A DNA stretch of 58,801 bases from Verrucomicrobiaceae bacterium (GTDB lineage: Bacteria; Verrucomicrobiota; Verrucomicrobiia; Verrucomicrobiales; Verrucomicrobiaceae). The stretch spans positions 1 through 58,801 of the forward strand of contig CANNQP010000027.1 in the NCBI GenBank assembly GCA_947507875.1, read 5' to 3'. The notes beneath the pieces are model-generated. The model was not told where the DNA came from, did no database searches, and worked only from the letters and a program-made list of their open reading frames with translations. Position numbers and translations under genes: made by a program. Positions 45,549 through 53,066 of the stretch are shown here, piece by piece (position 1 is the first letter of the stretch; each line of letters starts with the position of its first letter).

Positions 45549-46538
45549 TTAGGCGCGTGGATGCGCTGCTTCATACACTTCTTTCATCCGCTGGGTGGAG
45601 ACATGCGTGTAGATTTGCGTCGTGCTCAGGCTGGCGTGGCCCAGCAGTTCCTGGACGCTGCGAAGGTCTGCACCATTGTCGAGCAGGTGCGTGGCGAAGC
45701 TATGGCGCAGCTTGTGCGGAGTGAGGTGAATGGGTAGCCCACTCGCACGCCAGTATTTTTTCACCACGTCATCGATGGCTTGGATGGTGATCCTGCGACG
45801 CAGCTTGCTAATGAACAGAGGCCCACTGTGTACCCCTGCTTTTTGCCGATAGTGCTGGAGGGCACGCATGGCGGGTGCTCCGACGGGGAGCAGGCGTTCT
45901 TTGTTGCCCTTGCCCATCACGCGCACAGTGTCGCTGTAGCTATCCACGTCTTCCACATTCAGGCTGGCCAGCTCACTGAGCCTCATGCCCGTCGAATAAA
46001 ACATCTCTAGGATGGCTGCATCCCGTTCCGGTGCCCAGACGGCATCGCGGCTGCTTTTGGGTAGCTTCAGCGGCAGCTCTAGCATGGCCAGGATCTGGGC
46101 CTGGGTTAGCACCACGGGTAGTTTTTTCTCCCGCTTCGGCAGTTGCACGTCTAGCAGCGGGTTGGTCGTCCACCCTTGCCTTCGCGTCAGCCATTTGAAA
46201 AAAGAGCGCAGCGCCGCGAAGTGCAGTCGGATGGTGGCGCGGCCCATCTCGCGCTTCATTTGCTCGAAGAGATACTGGCGGAAGTCATCGGCCGTCAGGG
46301 TTTGCCACGTGCTAAATCGGGGATGATGCCGACGAAATTCGGACAGGGCATGGTCGTAGTTGGCCAGCGTGCGGGGTGAGCTGCGGCGCTCCACATCCAT
46401 GAATTCGAGAAAGGCGGACGCGAGGGGATCCTCCGCCAGAGCGGAGCTCGGCTGGACGGCTGGAGGGGGCGGAGGGGCGGGCTTGCGTCTCACCGGGTTC
46501 AGCGGGGAAGAAGGAGGAAAAGGTGGGTCGGCCTTCAT
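45549..46538 (-). CDS. xerC: Tyrosine recombinase XerC
   Basis: A 329-residue recombinase if the ATG at 46538 is used. The core-binding domain starts near residue 38 and VERRSSPRTLANYDH is typical of XerC. Catalytic residues are in STGMRLSEL (Arg), GKGNKER (Lys), HKLRHSFATHLL (His/Arg) and LGHASLSTTQIYTHV (His, Tyr). The first ~35 residues are a proline-rich stretch absent from most relatives, and the ATG lies inside the RNase P RNA. A GTG at 46493 or another internal start may therefore be the true one. It works with XerD (19.5-20.4 kb) on chromosome dimers. Confidence 0.9.
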   Translation of the reverse strand: MKADPPFPPSSPLNPVRRKPAPPPPPAVQPSSALAEDPLASAFLEFMDVERRSSPRTLANYDHALSEFRRHHPRFSTWQTLTADDFRQYLFEQMKREMGRATIRLHFAALRSFFKWLTRRQGWTTNPLLDVQLPKREKKLPVVLTQAQILAMLELPLKLPKSSRDAVWAPERDAAILEMFYSTGMRLSELASLNVEDVDSYSDTVRVMGKGNKERLLPVGAPAMRALQHYRQKAGVHSGPLFISKLRRRITIQAIDDVVKKYWRASGLPIHLTPHKLRHSFATHLLDNGADLRSVQELLGHASLSTTQIYTHVSTQRMKEVYEAAHPRA

Positions 46539-46948
46539 AAGCCGGATTCTGTCCCGCCGATCTTTCGACCGGCGGTGTGGTCATTTGTCTGCGCGACTCT
46601 TCGCAGAGCCTGCCCCCACTTGCATGGGATGCGACTATTACCCGGAGCTATCCATCCCCTCGCGGGGACTTGCGGCCAGGCGGGCCGTTTCTCCTGTTCT
46701 GTCTTGCACCGCGTGGGGTTTGTCATGCCTCCTTCCTTACGGTCGGAGCGGTGGGCTCTTACCCCACCTTTTCACCCTTACCTGCCGTTGCCAGCAGGCG
46801 GTTTGTTTTCTGTGACACTTTCCATTGTCCTGGGTTGCCCCAGAACCTCCGACGCTTGCGCGCGGCACGCTGCCTTGCGGTGTCCGGACTTTCCTCTCAT
46901 CCGCATCCTGCCGAGGCAGGACCGACGAGCGACCACTCCGGCCGACCC
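46525..46948 (-). ncRNA. rnpB: RNase P RNA (bacterial class A)
   Basis: The catalytic RNA that matures tRNA 5' ends. The minus strand carries the universal GAGGAAAGTCCGGACA (46881-46896), AGGGTGAAAAGGTGGGGTAA and the 3' element ACAGAATCCGGCTTA (46538-46552). Helix P1 defines the ends: GGGTCGGCC at 46940-46948 pairs perfectly with GGCCGACCC at 46525-46533, giving about 424 bases. A promoter sits at exactly the right distance upstream. The 3' end overlaps the xerC start codon by 14 bases. Apparent open frames in this stretch on either strand are artefacts. Confidence 0.97.
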
Positions 46949-46954
46949 AATCAC

Positions 46955-46982
46955 ACTCTAGGCCGCAGCCCCTCGCTGGCAA
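46955..46982 (-). promoter_or_regulatory. Promoter of rnpB
   Basis: On the minus strand TTGCCA (46982-46977), a 16-base spacer and TAGAGT (46960-46955) are followed six bases later by the 5' end predicted from helix P1 (46948). The agreement of two independent signals supports the call. Confidence 0.65.
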
Positions 46983-47051
46983 GGGGCGCTTCTCACCTTC
47001 TGCCAATGGGCTCGACAGTCACCCTGGGACCGTGTGTATGATGCGTGCGTC

Positions 47052-47384
47052 ATGGGCATTCATTACCAGTCTCTCGTCGGTCACGCACAGGGTGCGCGTC
47101 GTTTGCACATCCATCGCACTGTCATTCCTGACACCGCCAGCCATCCGCCCTACCAGCATGAGCATCAGGCCGAAGAGGTCTTTTACATCCTGGAAGGTCG
47201 TGCGGAGTACCGCTTTGGTGGACAAACCGTGGTTGCAGGGCAGGGCGAGACCGTCTTCGTGCCCTCTGGCGTTCGCCACGCAGAGATCACCTACCTCACT
47301 CCCAGCCTGAGCTACCTGACGATCCGTACGGTGGAAGCGGGCGATGAGCCCTGCTGCTGTGGCGGGGACCGCGCCGGCGGATGA
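47052..47384 (+). CDS. Small single-domain cupin
   Basis: A 110-residue cupin_2 protein. Motif 1 (PYQHEHQAEEVFYILEG) carries two histidines and a glutamate, and motif 2 (GETVFVPSGVRHAEI) carries the third histidine, together a metal site in the beta-barrel. Function may be enzymatic or sugar-binding; nothing narrows it. The C-terminus has an unusual cysteine triplet (EPCCCGGD), perhaps a second metal site. The ATG at 47052 is chosen; a GTG at 47034 would add six residues. It is divergent from rnpB and convergent with the hexulose-phosphate-synthase-like gene, six bases away. Confidence 0.85.
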   Translation: MGIHYQSLVGHAQGARRLHIHRTVIPDTASHPPYQHEHQAEEVFYILEGRAEYRFGGQTVVAGQGETVFVPSGVRHAEITYLTPSLSYLTIRTVEAGDEPCCCGGDRAGG

Positions 47385-47390
47385 GCTTGC

Positions 47391-48089
47391 TTAAAAAGCA
47401 GGCACATCCTGCGCATGGACTGCCTCGCAAATCATGCGCAGGGAGTCTTCCAGGTTGCCATCGGCTGTTTTGAAAGCGTCCGCATCAATGGTGAGCGGCG
47501 CGCCCAGCACCACCAGCGGCGCACCATACTTCGGGCACTGAATGGCCTGTTCTAGGCTCAGCCCACCCACGGCCTGCACCGGCACCTTCACGGCCTGCAC
47601 GACTTCGCGCAGCTTGTCCAGTGGGCTAGGCATCCGATGCCCTGCGGCTGCGATGCCACGACGCTCATCATAGCCGATGTGGTGGATGATGTAGTCGCAG
47701 CCGAGATCTTCTAGCCACTTCGCGCCCGCCACCATGTCCTCGCAGATCATGTTGTCGCCCATCACCTTGCAGCCAAAGTCCTGGCCGGCCTTCACCACGC
47801 ATTTCACCGTTTCTGCATGAGCGCGGGCCATCACCACGACGTGCGTGGCACCGGCCTTGGCCATCATTTCGGCCTCCAGGTAGCCACCATCCATCGTCTT
47901 CAGGTCAGCGACGATCGGCGTGGTGGGGAAAGCTTTCCGCAGGGCGCGGACCCCGTGAAGGCCCTCGGCCAGGATGAGTGGCGTGCCCGCCTCCAGCCAG
48001 TCCACCCCGGCGCGCATGGCCAGTGCGGCCGTTTCCAGAGCTTCGTCGATGTTCGTGAGGTCGAGACTGATTTGAACGATGGGTTTCAT
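47391..48089 (-). CDS. 3-hexulose-6-phosphate synthase / 3-keto-L-gulonate-6-phosphate decarboxylase-like
   Basis: A 232-residue TIM-barrel enzyme of the orotidine-phosphate-decarboxylase superfamily. The start MKPIVQISLDLTNIDEAL and the metal-binding VADLKTMDGGYLEAEM (Asp-Lys-x-x-Asp) are typical. DLKTMD matches hexulose-phosphate synthases better than keto-gulonate-phosphate decarboxylases, but the two families intergrade. The first fixes formaldehyde onto ribulose 5-phosphate (or runs in reverse to make it); the second acts in ascorbate/gulonate breakdown. No phosphohexuloisomerase gene is adjacent. The open frame continues upstream of 48089 only as an antisense shadow of the next gene. 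It is divergent from a PAS-AraC regulator, which probably controls it. Confidence 0.85.
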   Translation of the reverse strand: MKPIVQISLDLTNIDEALETAALAMRAGVDWLEAGTPLILAEGLHGVRALRKAFPTTPIVADLKTMDGGYLEAEMMAKAGATHVVVMARAHAETVKCVVKAGQDFGCKVMGDNMICEDMVAGAKWLEDLGCDYIIHHIGYDERRGIAAAGHRMPSPLDKLREVVQAVKVPVQAVGGLSLEQAIQCPKYGAPLVVLGAPLTIDADAFKTADGNLEDSLRMICEAVHAQDVPAF

Positions 48090-48188
48090 GGCGGTGGGTA
48101 GATCCTCACGAAAGCAAGAGTAGGCTTGTGCGTCACGACAAAGATCAAGCGAAATGCGACGAAGTTGCTTCCCCTCAACAAGCACGCC

Positions 48189-49013
48189 ATGGTGACCACC
48201 GTGTCCCACCCTGCACGCAACCCAACTTCCTTGAAGCCACGTGAGCGGCTGCGGCGCACTGCCGCCGAGATCGCCCGCTGGCGGAAAATGCGCGATACCT
48301 GGATCAGCTCCCTGGAGCCCACGGCCTTGTTCCAGCGGCTGTTCGATCATGTGCCGGGCGTGTATTTCTTTGCCAAAAATCGCGAGGGCCATCTCATGTT
48401 TGCCAGTCAGGGCCTGCTCCAGCGCTATCAGATGCGGGATGACTCGGAGTTCATCGGGCGCACCGACTTTGACCTGAACCCCGACATGATGGCCGAGGCC
48501 TATGTGGATGACGATCGACGCCTCATGGCCGGGAAGGTGGAGTGCATCGAGCGCATCGAACTCTGGTGGGACCTGCAGGGGATGCCCGATTGGTTCCTGG
48601 TGGTGAAGCTGCCGCTGCGCGACCGTCGCGGCCAGGTGCAGGGTGTCATGGGCCTCTTGCGTCGGCCTGATGAGCGCGAGCGCGGACTGCCCGTGTTTCA
48701 GACGGTGGCTCGCGCCGTGGACATCATCCGCCGCGACTACGCTAGCCCGCTGAAGATCGAGGATGTGGCCCGCGCCTGCGGCCAATCCCTGCGTCAGCTT
48801 CAGCGCAGGTTCCAGAGTGCCTTCGGCATCACCCCGCAGGAGTTTTTGATCCGCACCCGCGTCATGGAGGCCATGAAGCTGGTGGAAGAATCGCGCCTGG
48901 GCATGGCCGAGATCGCCCTGCGCTGCGGCTTTGTCGATGCCAGCAGCCTCGCCCAACACTTCCGCCGCCGCGTCGGACGCACCCCTGGCGAATGTCGGCG
49001 GAAAGGGGGGTGA
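48189..49013 (+). CDS. AraC-family transcription regulator with PAS-like sensor domain
   Basis: A 274-residue regulator. After a basic N-terminal stretch (about residues 1-45) a PAS-like domain spans about 50-165 (FDHVPGVYFFAKNREGHLMF, FIGRTDFDLNPD, RRGQVQGVMGLLRR). The C-terminal AraC double helix-turn-helix follows (IEDVARACGQSLRQLQRRF and EIALRCGFVDASSLAQHFRR). The ATG at 48189 is preferred over a TTG at 48126. The 99-base gap to the divergent hexulose-phosphate-synthase-like gene should hold its operator. PAS-AraC fusions of this form are frequent in planctomycetes and Verrucomicrobiota. Confidence 0.93.
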   Translation: MVTTVSHPARNPTSLKPRERLRRTAAEIARWRKMRDTWISSLEPTALFQRLFDHVPGVYFFAKNREGHLMFASQGLLQRYQMRDDSEFIGRTDFDLNPDMMAEAYVDDDRRLMAGKVECIERIELWWDLQGMPDWFLVVKLPLRDRRGQVQGVMGLLRRPDERERGLPVFQTVARAVDIIRRDYASPLKIEDVARACGQSLRQLQRRFQSAFGITPQEFLIRTRVMEAMKLVEESRLGMAEIALRCGFVDASSLAQHFRRRVGRTPGECRRKGG

Positions 49014-49017
49014 AGCT

Positions 49018-50007
49018 TCAATCCCCACTGCGAGGGTCGAAGGCGTCGCGGAGGCCATCGCCGAGGAAGTTCAGGGCGAGCAGGCTGAGGGACATGAGGG
49101 CGGCGGGGAAGGCGAGCAGCCACCATTTGCTCTCCACGGGGTTGATGACCTGGGCGCCGTCCTTCAGCAGGCTGCCCCAGCTGGCGGCAGGGTCCTCAAT
49201 GCCGAGGCCGAGGAAGCTGAGAAAGGATTCATCCAGGATGACGGCGGGAATGGTGAGGGTGAGGTAGGTGAGGATGAGGGTGCTCAGGTTCGGCAGCAGG
49301 TGCAGGCGGAGGATGCGCCAACCGCTCTGGCCCATGGCACGGGCGGCGGTGACGAAGGTGAGCTCCCGCAGGACGAGGACCTGACCGCGGATGATGCGGG
49401 CCATGCTGAGCCACTCGACGAGCCCAAGGCTGAGCACCATGACGACGATCTTCGAGTAGGGGAGTAGGCGGCGGGCGGTGTCTTCCACCCCAACCCAGCC
49501 GGAGGCCTGGGCGTGCAGGCGCAGGCCATCGACGGCGTCTTTGAGCAGGCCATCAAAGGCAGCGATGAAGATCATGATGAAGAGGATGCGCGGCACAGCG
49601 TAGAGGAGGTCCACCGTGCGCATGAGCAGGGCATCCACGCGCCCTCCGGCGAAGCCGCTGACCATGCCGTAGAGGGTGCCGATGACGAGAGAGATGGCAG
49701 CCCCACAGAGGCCGACGCCCAGGGAGACGCGTGCGCCGCTGAGCAATCGGTAGCAGAGGTCTTGGCCGTTTTTGTCGGTGCCGAGCAGGTGGGTCACAGG
49801 CGCATGGGCGCCGGGACTCAGAGGTGGGAGAAAGGCGCCCTCGCTGGTCGTTTTCAGTGCCTCTGGCATGAGGGGCGGCCCGAGCAGGGCGAGCAGAGCG
49901 ATCAGGCCGAGGAAGCCGAGCGAGAGCATCGCGGGCCGGTTGCGGCGCACGATCTCCCAACCGCCGGGGCGGTGCAGGCTGGCGGGGCGGGTGGAGGCTT
50001 CAGGCAT
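49018..50007 (-). CDS. oppC: Oligopeptide/dipeptide ABC transporter permease (OppC-like)
   Basis: A 329-residue permease. One N-terminal membrane segment (about 30-50) precedes a periplasmic loop with HLLGTDKNGQDLCYRLLSGA, the family signature, and then five membrane segments. The ATPase-contacting EAA loop is in ARAMGQSGWRILRLHLLPN. It starts seven bases inside the window after the oppB stop region (8-base overlap), so they are co-translated. No ATPase or peptide-binding protein gene is adjacent: the next gene downstream is the convergent AraC regulator, four bases away. The missing subunits must lie elsewhere. Confidence 0.93.
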   Translation of the reverse strand: MPEASTRPASLHRPGGWEIVRRNRPAMLSLGFLGLIALLALLGPPLMPEALKTTSEGAFLPPLSPGAHAPVTHLLGTDKNGQDLCYRLLSGARVSLGVGLCGAAISLVIGTLYGMVSGFAGGRVDALLMRTVDLLYAVPRILFIMIFIAAFDGLLKDAVDGLRLHAQASGWVGVEDTARRLLPYSKIVVMVLSLGLVEWLSMARIIRGQVLVLRELTFVTAARAMGQSGWRILRLHLLPNLSTLILTYLTLTIPAVILDESFLSFLGLGIEDPAASWGSLLKDGAQVINPVESKWWLLAFPAALMSLSLLALNFLGDGLRDAFDPRSGD

Positions 50008-50920
50008 GGAGTCGGATGCGCTTGTCCAAAAGGCTGTAAAGGAGGTCCACGACGAGGTTAAAGAAGACGAGCAGGGCGCAGTAAACGATGACCGCACCGC
50101 AGAGCGGGAAGACATCGCGGTTTTGGATGGAGTTCACAAAGAGGCTGCCTGCGCCGGAGATATTAAAGACGCTCTCGACGACCATGGAGCCGGTGAGCAG
50201 ATGGGCGGCCAGGGGGCCGAGGTAGGTGACGACGGGTAGGATAGCCACCTTCACGGCATGGCGGGCCACGGCTTGTCTCTCGGTCAGGCCCTTGGCGCGA
50301 GCGGTGCGCAGGAAGTCACTGCGAAGGACGTCGAGCAGGCTATTGCGCATCAGCCGGGCCACGTAGGCGATGTAGGGCGCGGCGAGACAGAGGGACGGTA
50401 GGATGAGATGCGAGACGCTGCCCCAGCCGCCGACAGGCAGCCAGCGCAGCCAGAGGGCGAAGATGGCGATCAAGAAGGGTCCCGTGATGAAGGTGGGGAT
50501 AGAGATGGCCACGAGTGCGCCGACCATGGCGGCCCAGTCCACCGGGGTGTCGCGGTGCATGGCGGCGATCATGCCGAGCAGCACGCCGACGGTGCTGGCG
50601 AGCACAAAGGCGATGCCGCCGAGCTTGAGGGACGCGGGCAGCTTTTGCGCCAGGATCTCCGCGACGGACCAGTCGCGATACTTGGTGGACACACGCAGGT
50701 CCAGCCGGGCTAGGTCAGCGAGGTAGGAACTGTATTGCTGCCAGAGGGTGCCGTTGAGCTTATACTTTTCCTGGAGAGCTTCCTGCACGCGGGCGGAGCT
50801 GCTTTTTTCTCGATCAAAGGGGCCACCGGGGAGCATCCGCGTCAGCAGAAAGGTCAGCGACACCGCAAAGAACAGCACGAGCGCGCTGCTGATCAGTCGG
50901 CGGAGCAGGAAGGTGAGCAT
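50000..50920 (-). CDS. oppB: Oligopeptide/dipeptide ABC transporter permease (OppB-like)
   Basis: A 306-residue permease with about six membrane segments. STKYRDWSVAEI after the first segment matches OppB, and RTARAKGLTERQAVARHAVK is the EAA loop that docks on the ATPase. ESVFNISGAGSLFVNSIQNRD (read in parts: ESVFNISGAG, NSIQNRD) near the C-terminus is typical of OppB/DppB. It pairs with the downstream OppC-like gene. No ribosome-binding site precedes the ATG at 50920. Confidence 0.93.
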   Translation of the reverse strand: MLTFLLRRLISSALVLFFAVSLTFLLTRMLPGGPFDREKSSSARVQEALQEKYKLNGTLWQQYSSYLADLARLDLRVSTKYRDWSVAEILAQKLPASLKLGGIAFVLASTVGVLLGMIAAMHRDTPVDWAAMVGALVAISIPTFITGPFLIAIFALWLRWLPVGGWGSVSHLILPSLCLAAPYIAYVARLMRNSLLDVLRSDFLRTARAKGLTERQAVARHAVKVAILPVVTYLGPLAAHLLTGSMVVESVFNISGAGSLFVNSIQNRDVFPLCGAVIVYCALLVFFNLVVDLLYSLLDKRIRLHA

Positions 50921-51347
50921 GGTGGTGGAAAAAGCTGCGCTAGAGGAGCACGGTTCACCGCCCTTGCCAGAGCGATCTGTGCGCGGGAGGTGCTAGGAGG
51001 GGATTCGCTCATGAAAAGGGCAACGGACGGGTAGGCCGCAGCTGGAAGGGCGTGACTGTCCTGAATCCCAGGATGGGCAAGATTTTATCTGGCCGATGAG
51101 TCCCGAACCTGATGTGAATCCAATCGAGAAAGATCTCTGCTCCTCGGGTTTCACAATCCTTGAGGCTAAAACAGAAATGGCTTTGGCGGTGCATCTTCAT
51201 GGCGGTGGCCGTTGCGAAATGGCTTTCCTGCCACATGCTGGCGCATGAGCTTGCGTCTTTTGGCACAGGCACTGCCTTCATCTGACGGAAGCCCACGGCC
51301 TCTGCGTGATGGCCCGGCTTTTCATCCCCCTGCTTTTCCTTTTCCTC
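50921..51347. other. Divergent intergenic region between oppB and ppaC
   Basis: This 427-base region separates two divergent genes. It contains one 50-codon open frame (51096-51248, listed separately) and a small TCCTG/CAGGA inverted repeat near 51058-51072. I could not identify a convincing promoter for either side. Confidence 0.5.
51096..51248 (+). CDS. Possible small protein (50 residues)
   Basis: An ATG-to-TGA frame that begins MSPEPDVNPIEKDL and ends FLPHAGA. The N-terminus is acidic, two cysteines are present, and the middle is mixed. No ribosome-binding site precedes it, but most genes here lack one. It sits in an otherwise empty region, 99 bases before the pyrophosphatase gene on the same strand. 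Only comparison with related genomes can tell whether it is real. Confidence 0.25.
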   Translation: MSPEPDVNPIEKDLCSSGFTILEAKTEMALAVHLHGGGRCEMAFLPHAGA

Positions 51348-53015
51348 ATGGATCCCATTTACGTCATCGGTCACCGCAATCCTGATACGGATGCCATCTG
51401 CGCGGCCATCGGCTACGCGGCCTATCTGCGTGAGGTTAGAGGTGGAGAGATCATCCCAGCCTGCTGTGGGGAGATCAATGCCCGCACGAACTGGGTGCTA
51501 AAGCAGGCAGGGGTCGAGCCGCCGAAGCTGCTGCTGGATGTGCGCCCGACGGCAGGAATCGTGTGCCGTCGTGAGGTGCTGACGGCGAAGCCTAAAGAGA
51601 CCTTTTTGTCCGTGTATCGCAAGATGATGGAGCACAACTTTCGCTCGATCCCGGTGGTGGATGAAGAGGGCCGCCTGCTGGGCATGCCGACGATCCAGGA
51701 GATGGCCCAGCTTTTCCTGCCGAGCGATGCGAAGCACGGCGCGGCCAATCGTGAAGTCGTGACGAGTGTGCAGAACATGGCCGCCGCGATGGGCGGTAGC
51801 CTGATCGGGGCCCTGGAGGGCAATGACCGGGTGGAGGACCTGGTGCTCGTCGTGGCGGCGTCCAGCGTGGAGACCTCGCGCGATCGGGCGAGCCAGTTTC
51901 CCCCACGGCAGGTGGTGCTGGTCACGGGAGATCGTCCGGAGGTGCACGCGCTGGCGATGGAGCTGGGTGTGCGTTGCCTGGTGGTCACGGGTGGATTCAC
52001 GCCCTGGGAAAGCCTTCTGGCGCAGGCCAAAGCGAAGGGGGTGAGCGTGATCCGTGCACCGCAGGACACGGCCAGTGCTTCGCAGTTGATCCGCTTTTCC
52101 CGCCCCATCGCGGAGGCGCTGGTGCATGAATTTTTGTCCTTCACCACGCGCACGCCGCTTCGTGAGATCATTCACGCCGTGCAGGATTCGCACCAGCCTC
52201 TGTTCCCGGTGATCGATGAGGAAAGCGGCAGGCTGGAGGGGGTGTTTTCAAAATCAGACCTCGTTGAGGTGCCACGCACGAAGCTGGTGCTGGTGGATCA
52301 CAATGAGTTTTCCCAAGCGGTGGCAGGTGCGGATGAGGCGGAGATATTGGAGGTGATCGACCACCACCGCCTGAGCGGCAATCTGCGCACGAAGGAGCCG
52401 GTGCGCTTCATCAATGAGCCGGTGGGCAGCACGAGCACCATCGTGGGCATCATGTACCGGATGCGTGGGCTCACGCCGGACAAAGGCACGGCCATCTGCC
52501 TGTGCGCGGGTTTGATCTCCGACACGCTACACCTGACCAGCCCGACGACGACGCAGACGGATCGTGAAATCCTAGAGTGGCTGTCCCAGGTGGCCGGCGT
52601 GGATGCGGCGCAGTTTGTGAAGGACTTCTTCGCCGCAGGCTCCCTGCTGCGCGAGGCGACACCGGCCCGCGCCATCGAGGGAGATCGCAAGGTCTTCGAA
52701 GAAAACGGCTGGCGCATCAGCATCAGCCAGATCGAGGAGATGGGCCTCGATGAGTTCTGGAAAAAGCAGGCTGAACTGCATGAGGCGCTGACCGCGCTGT
52801 GCAAGGCCCACAACCTGCACTTTGCCTGCCTGATGGTCACAGACATCACCATGCACCACAGCGTGCTGCTGATCGCCGGAGACAAGCGCGTGGCGACGGC
52901 CATCGACTACCATGAGCGCAGCCCGCAGGTCTATGACATGCCGGGCGTGGTCAGCCGGAAAAAGCAGCTTTTCCCTTACCTGAGCAATTTGGTCAGCAAA
53001 CTGACGCCGCCTTGA
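51348..53015 (+). CDS. ppaC: Manganese-dependent inorganic pyrophosphatase (family II) with CBS and DRTGG domains
   Basis: A 555-residue DHH-family enzyme that hydrolyses pyrophosphate. The N-terminal metal site is YVIGHRNPDTDAI. A regulatory insert follows: CBS 1 (about 70-120), a DRTGG-like domain (about 165-245) and CBS 2 (about 255-300). The catalytic domain resumes with VDHNE and VIDHHRLSGN (DHH motif), then SSTI-like GSTSTIVG and the DHHA2 C-terminal domain. Known relatives of this architecture are controlled by adenine nucleotides and diadenosine polyphosphates binding the CBS pair. The ATG at 51348 is chosen because an upstream ATG (51309) adds a hydrophobic leader out of place on a cytoplasmic enzyme. 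Convergent with recF. Confidence 0.93.
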   Translation: MDPIYVIGHRNPDTDAICAAIGYAAYLREVRGGEIIPACCGEINARTNWVLKQAGVEPPKLLLDVRPTAGIVCRREVLTAKPKETFLSVYRKMMEHNFRSIPVVDEEGRLLGMPTIQEMAQLFLPSDAKHGAANREVVTSVQNMAAAMGGSLIGALEGNDRVEDLVLVVAASSVETSRDRASQFPPRQVVLVTGDRPEVHALAMELGVRCLVVTGGFTPWESLLAQAKAKGVSVIRAPQDTASASQLIRFSRPIAEALVHEFLSFTTRTPLREIIHAVQDSHQPLFPVIDEESGRLEGVFSKSDLVEVPRTKLVLVDHNEFSQAVAGADEAEILEVIDHHRLSGNLRTKEPVRFINEPVGSTSTIVGIMYRMRGLTPDKGTAICLCAGLISDTLHLTSPTTTQTDREILEWLSQVAGVDAAQFVKDFFAAGSLLREATPARAIEGDRKVFEENGWRISISQIEEMGLDEFWKKQAELHEALTALCKAHNLHFACLMVTDITMHHSVLLIAGDKRVATAIDYHERSPQVYDMPGVVSRKKQLFPYLSNLVSKLTPP

Positions 53016-53031
53016 GAACGAAGAGTCAGCG

Positions 53032-53061
53032 GGTGAAAGGCCTAGCGCCTGATCTTTCGCC
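53032..53061. terminator. Hairpin between convergent ppaC and recF
   Basis: GGTGAAAG (53032-53039) faces CTTTCGCC (53054-53061) with one G-T pair, and inside it lies an imperfect AGGC/GCCT. No T run follows on either strand. It fills the 51-base gap between two convergent genes, so a bidirectional terminator is plausible. Confidence 0.4.
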
Positions 53062-53066
53062 ATTAT

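Noticed and set aside
46575..47310. Several overlapping plus-strand open frames of 90-160 codons
   Set aside because: They lie on the complement of RNase P RNA or over the cupin gene, and their translations show no protein-like pattern.
48090..49058. N-terminal extension of the hexulose-phosphate-synthase open frame on the minus strand
   Set aside because: It is exactly antisense to the PAS-AraC gene in G+C-rich DNA; the enzyme family starts at MKPIVQISLDL (48089).
48931..50239. Long plus-strand frames opposite oppC and oppB
   Set aside because: Strongly biased Glu/Gly/Ala translations typical of antisense to G+C-rich membrane-protein genes.
51009..51374. 121-codon minus-strand frame between oppB and ppaC
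   Set aside because: It overlaps the start of ppaC, and its composition (many His, Lys, Phe without pattern) gives no family signal.
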